Assembly (NCBI RefSeq): GCF_003173355.1
Contig: NZ_QGMY01000007.1
Span: 1 to 64,000 of the forward strand
Length of the DNA stretch: 64,000 nucleotides
Reading direction: 5' to 3'
From: Methanospirillum lacunae
GTDB taxonomy: Archaea; Halobacteriota; Methanomicrobia; Methanomicrobiales; Methanospirillaceae
Part shown: positions 63,322 to 64,000 of the stretch, in pieces
How the letters are laid out: each line of letters begins with the position of its first letter
Position numbering within the stretch: the first letter of the stretch is position 1
Program-made: the position numbers and the translations under genes
Notes under the pieces: model-generated
What the model saw: only the letters and a program-made list of their open reading frames with translations
Told to the model about the DNA's origin: nothing
The model's database searches: none

Positions 63322-64000
63322 ATGACCAATAACTCTGAAGAACAGTGGAAGAAGATCATCGGCCTTGGTGCTTCTTCTCATCGTAAGAGTTACTACCCCG
63401 AACTGCAGGAGCAGATAATCGAATTAAAGCGAAAGAACGAAGAGTTGAATGCTATGAACGAGGAGATTCTTGCAACAGAAGAAGAACTCCGCCAAAATTA
63501 TACCGAACTTCAACAACGTGAAAATGAACTGATAGCGAGCCGTTCACGTTTTCAGGAAGTTCTCGAAAACTCGAGTGTAGCTTTCTATAAAAAGAACTAT
63601 CAGATCGACACATATGAATATTTAAGTCCAGTTATACTCGAGATTACCGGGTATACCCCCGATGAGGCTACATTATTTACTGTTGATGAGATCCATTCCA
63701 GGGTTCATCCAGATGATACTACTGAAATTAGAGAGTATGTTCAGGATATCATAACAAAAGGAGGAGGGAGAGGTGTCGTGGAATACAGGTTCAGGCATAA
63801 AAATGGTACTGAACTCTGGCTGAAAGACATTTTCTGCATCGTTGTTGACTCTTCAGGCAATCCTCTCTATAGCATTGGAAGTATCCAGGATATCACTGAA
63901 CATAAAAAAGTCGAAGTAATCGCAAAACGATCACAGGAAAAACTCGTTTATCTGAATAATGTAACGATTCAGGAGACGCTGAACGCTAATTATGCACTCA
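63322..64000 (+). CDS. PAS-domain sensor protein, probably histidine kinase (partial)
   Basis: The gene runs off the right edge; 226 residues are visible. The N-terminus has a coiled coil (LQEQIIELKRKNEELNAMNE, then TEEELRQNYTELQQ), a linker typical of Methanomicrobiales sensor kinases. A PAS domain follows (about residues 78-195: RFQEVLENSSVAFYKK, ITGYTPDEATLF, HPDDTTEIREYV and the PAC end YSIGSIQDITEHKK). A second region starts at the edge. No kinase domain is in view. GAGG 5 nt before the ATG supports the start. Confidence 0.88.
   Translation, partial: MTNNSEEQWKKIIGLGASSHRKSYYPELQEQIIELKRKNEELNAMNEEILATEEELRQNYTELQQRENELIASRSRFQEVLENSSVAFYKKNYQIDTYEYLSPVILEITGYTPDEATLFTVDEIHSRVHPDDTTEIREYVQDIITKGGGRGVVEYRFRHKNGTELWLKDIFCIVVDSSGNPLYSIGSIQDITEHKKVEVIAKRSQEKLVYLNNVTIQETLNANYAL

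Noticed and set aside
1-64000. CRISPR array or complete insertion sequence
   Set aside because: No regularly spaced identical repeats and no intact transposase were seen; the only tandem identity is inside the PKD gene.

Overview
The window is a methanogenic archaeal chromosome segment, most likely from the order Methanomicrobiales (Methanospirillum-like). Evidence: archaeal information-processing genes (Kae1-Bud32 fusion, eIF2-gamma, Rpo7/Spt4, S24e, S27ae, L40e, aRF1 with GGQ and NIKS motifs, aEF-2), O-phosphoseryl-tRNA synthetase (SepS, the methanogen route to Cys-tRNA), coenzyme F420 ligase (CofE), AglB, secreted PKD-repeat proteins and a PAS sensor with the coiled-coil linker common in this order. 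The genus is an inference.

Layout. 1-5.0 kb: smc-scpA condensin operon on the minus strand, led by a small coiled-coil protein, with the edge of an unidentified gene at the left end. 5.2-8.9 kb: plus-strand glyA-folD-folP-cofE operon with overlapping genes (one-carbon, pterin and F420 chemistry). 8.9-14.1 kb: small proteins, a secreted subtilase with a PKD domain, a HAD phosphatase, a secreted orphan and a Bles03/DUF1917-like protein, with about 0.7 kb of gene-poor DNA. 14.1-20.0 kb: the conserved archaeal translation/transcription cluster on the minus strand, eif2g-PIN-rpoE-spt4-dephosphoCoA kinase-rps24e-rps27ae-kae1/bud32-rdgB, then rpl40e. 20.1-31.9 kb: one long minus-strand run glmM, two glmU-like genes, glmS, two glycosyltransferases, a sugar-nucleotide dehydratase/epimerase, aglB and a DUF2098-like gene; it reads as a path from hexosamine synthesis to oligosaccharide transfer. 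31.9-35.3 kb: an orphan Cys-tail protein, pcm, a SufB/SufD-like protein with no SufC beside it, and a NagD-like HAD phosphatase. 35.4-36.4 kb: tRNA-Gly and tRNA-Val around about 0.9 kb with no convincing gene. 36.4-40.7 kb: a DUF2079 membrane protein and a PKD/PEGA surface protein. 40.9-46.4 kb: sepS, taw1, argS and prf1. 46.5-49.5 kb: secreted hydrolase, NUDIX, and queC-queE-queD for preQ0/archaeosine. 49.7-52.9 kb: rps12-rps7-fusA. 53.1-58.3 kb: a secreted sequon-rich orphan, a HEAT-repeat protein, metG, an orphan and a DHH phosphoesterase. 58.36 kb: tRNA-Phe.

Downstream of tRNA-Phe the composition changes abruptly to AT-rich. The 58.5-61.4 kb stretch is an accessory island: a three-gene unit (PIN nuclease, HTH antitoxin-like protein with a long C-terminal tail, and a third protein whose C-terminus resembles the SecB chaperone), then a DUF4258/MqsA-like toxin-antitoxin pair, then a frameshifted and truncated AlbA_2/Schlafen-like gene and a probable coding relic. 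The three-gene unit is the most interesting candidate: it may be an archaeal toxin-antitoxin-chaperone system built on a PIN toxin. The SecB assignment rests on visual similarity only. The window ends with a SAM methyltransferase, an HD-domain protein and the start of a PAS sensor protein.
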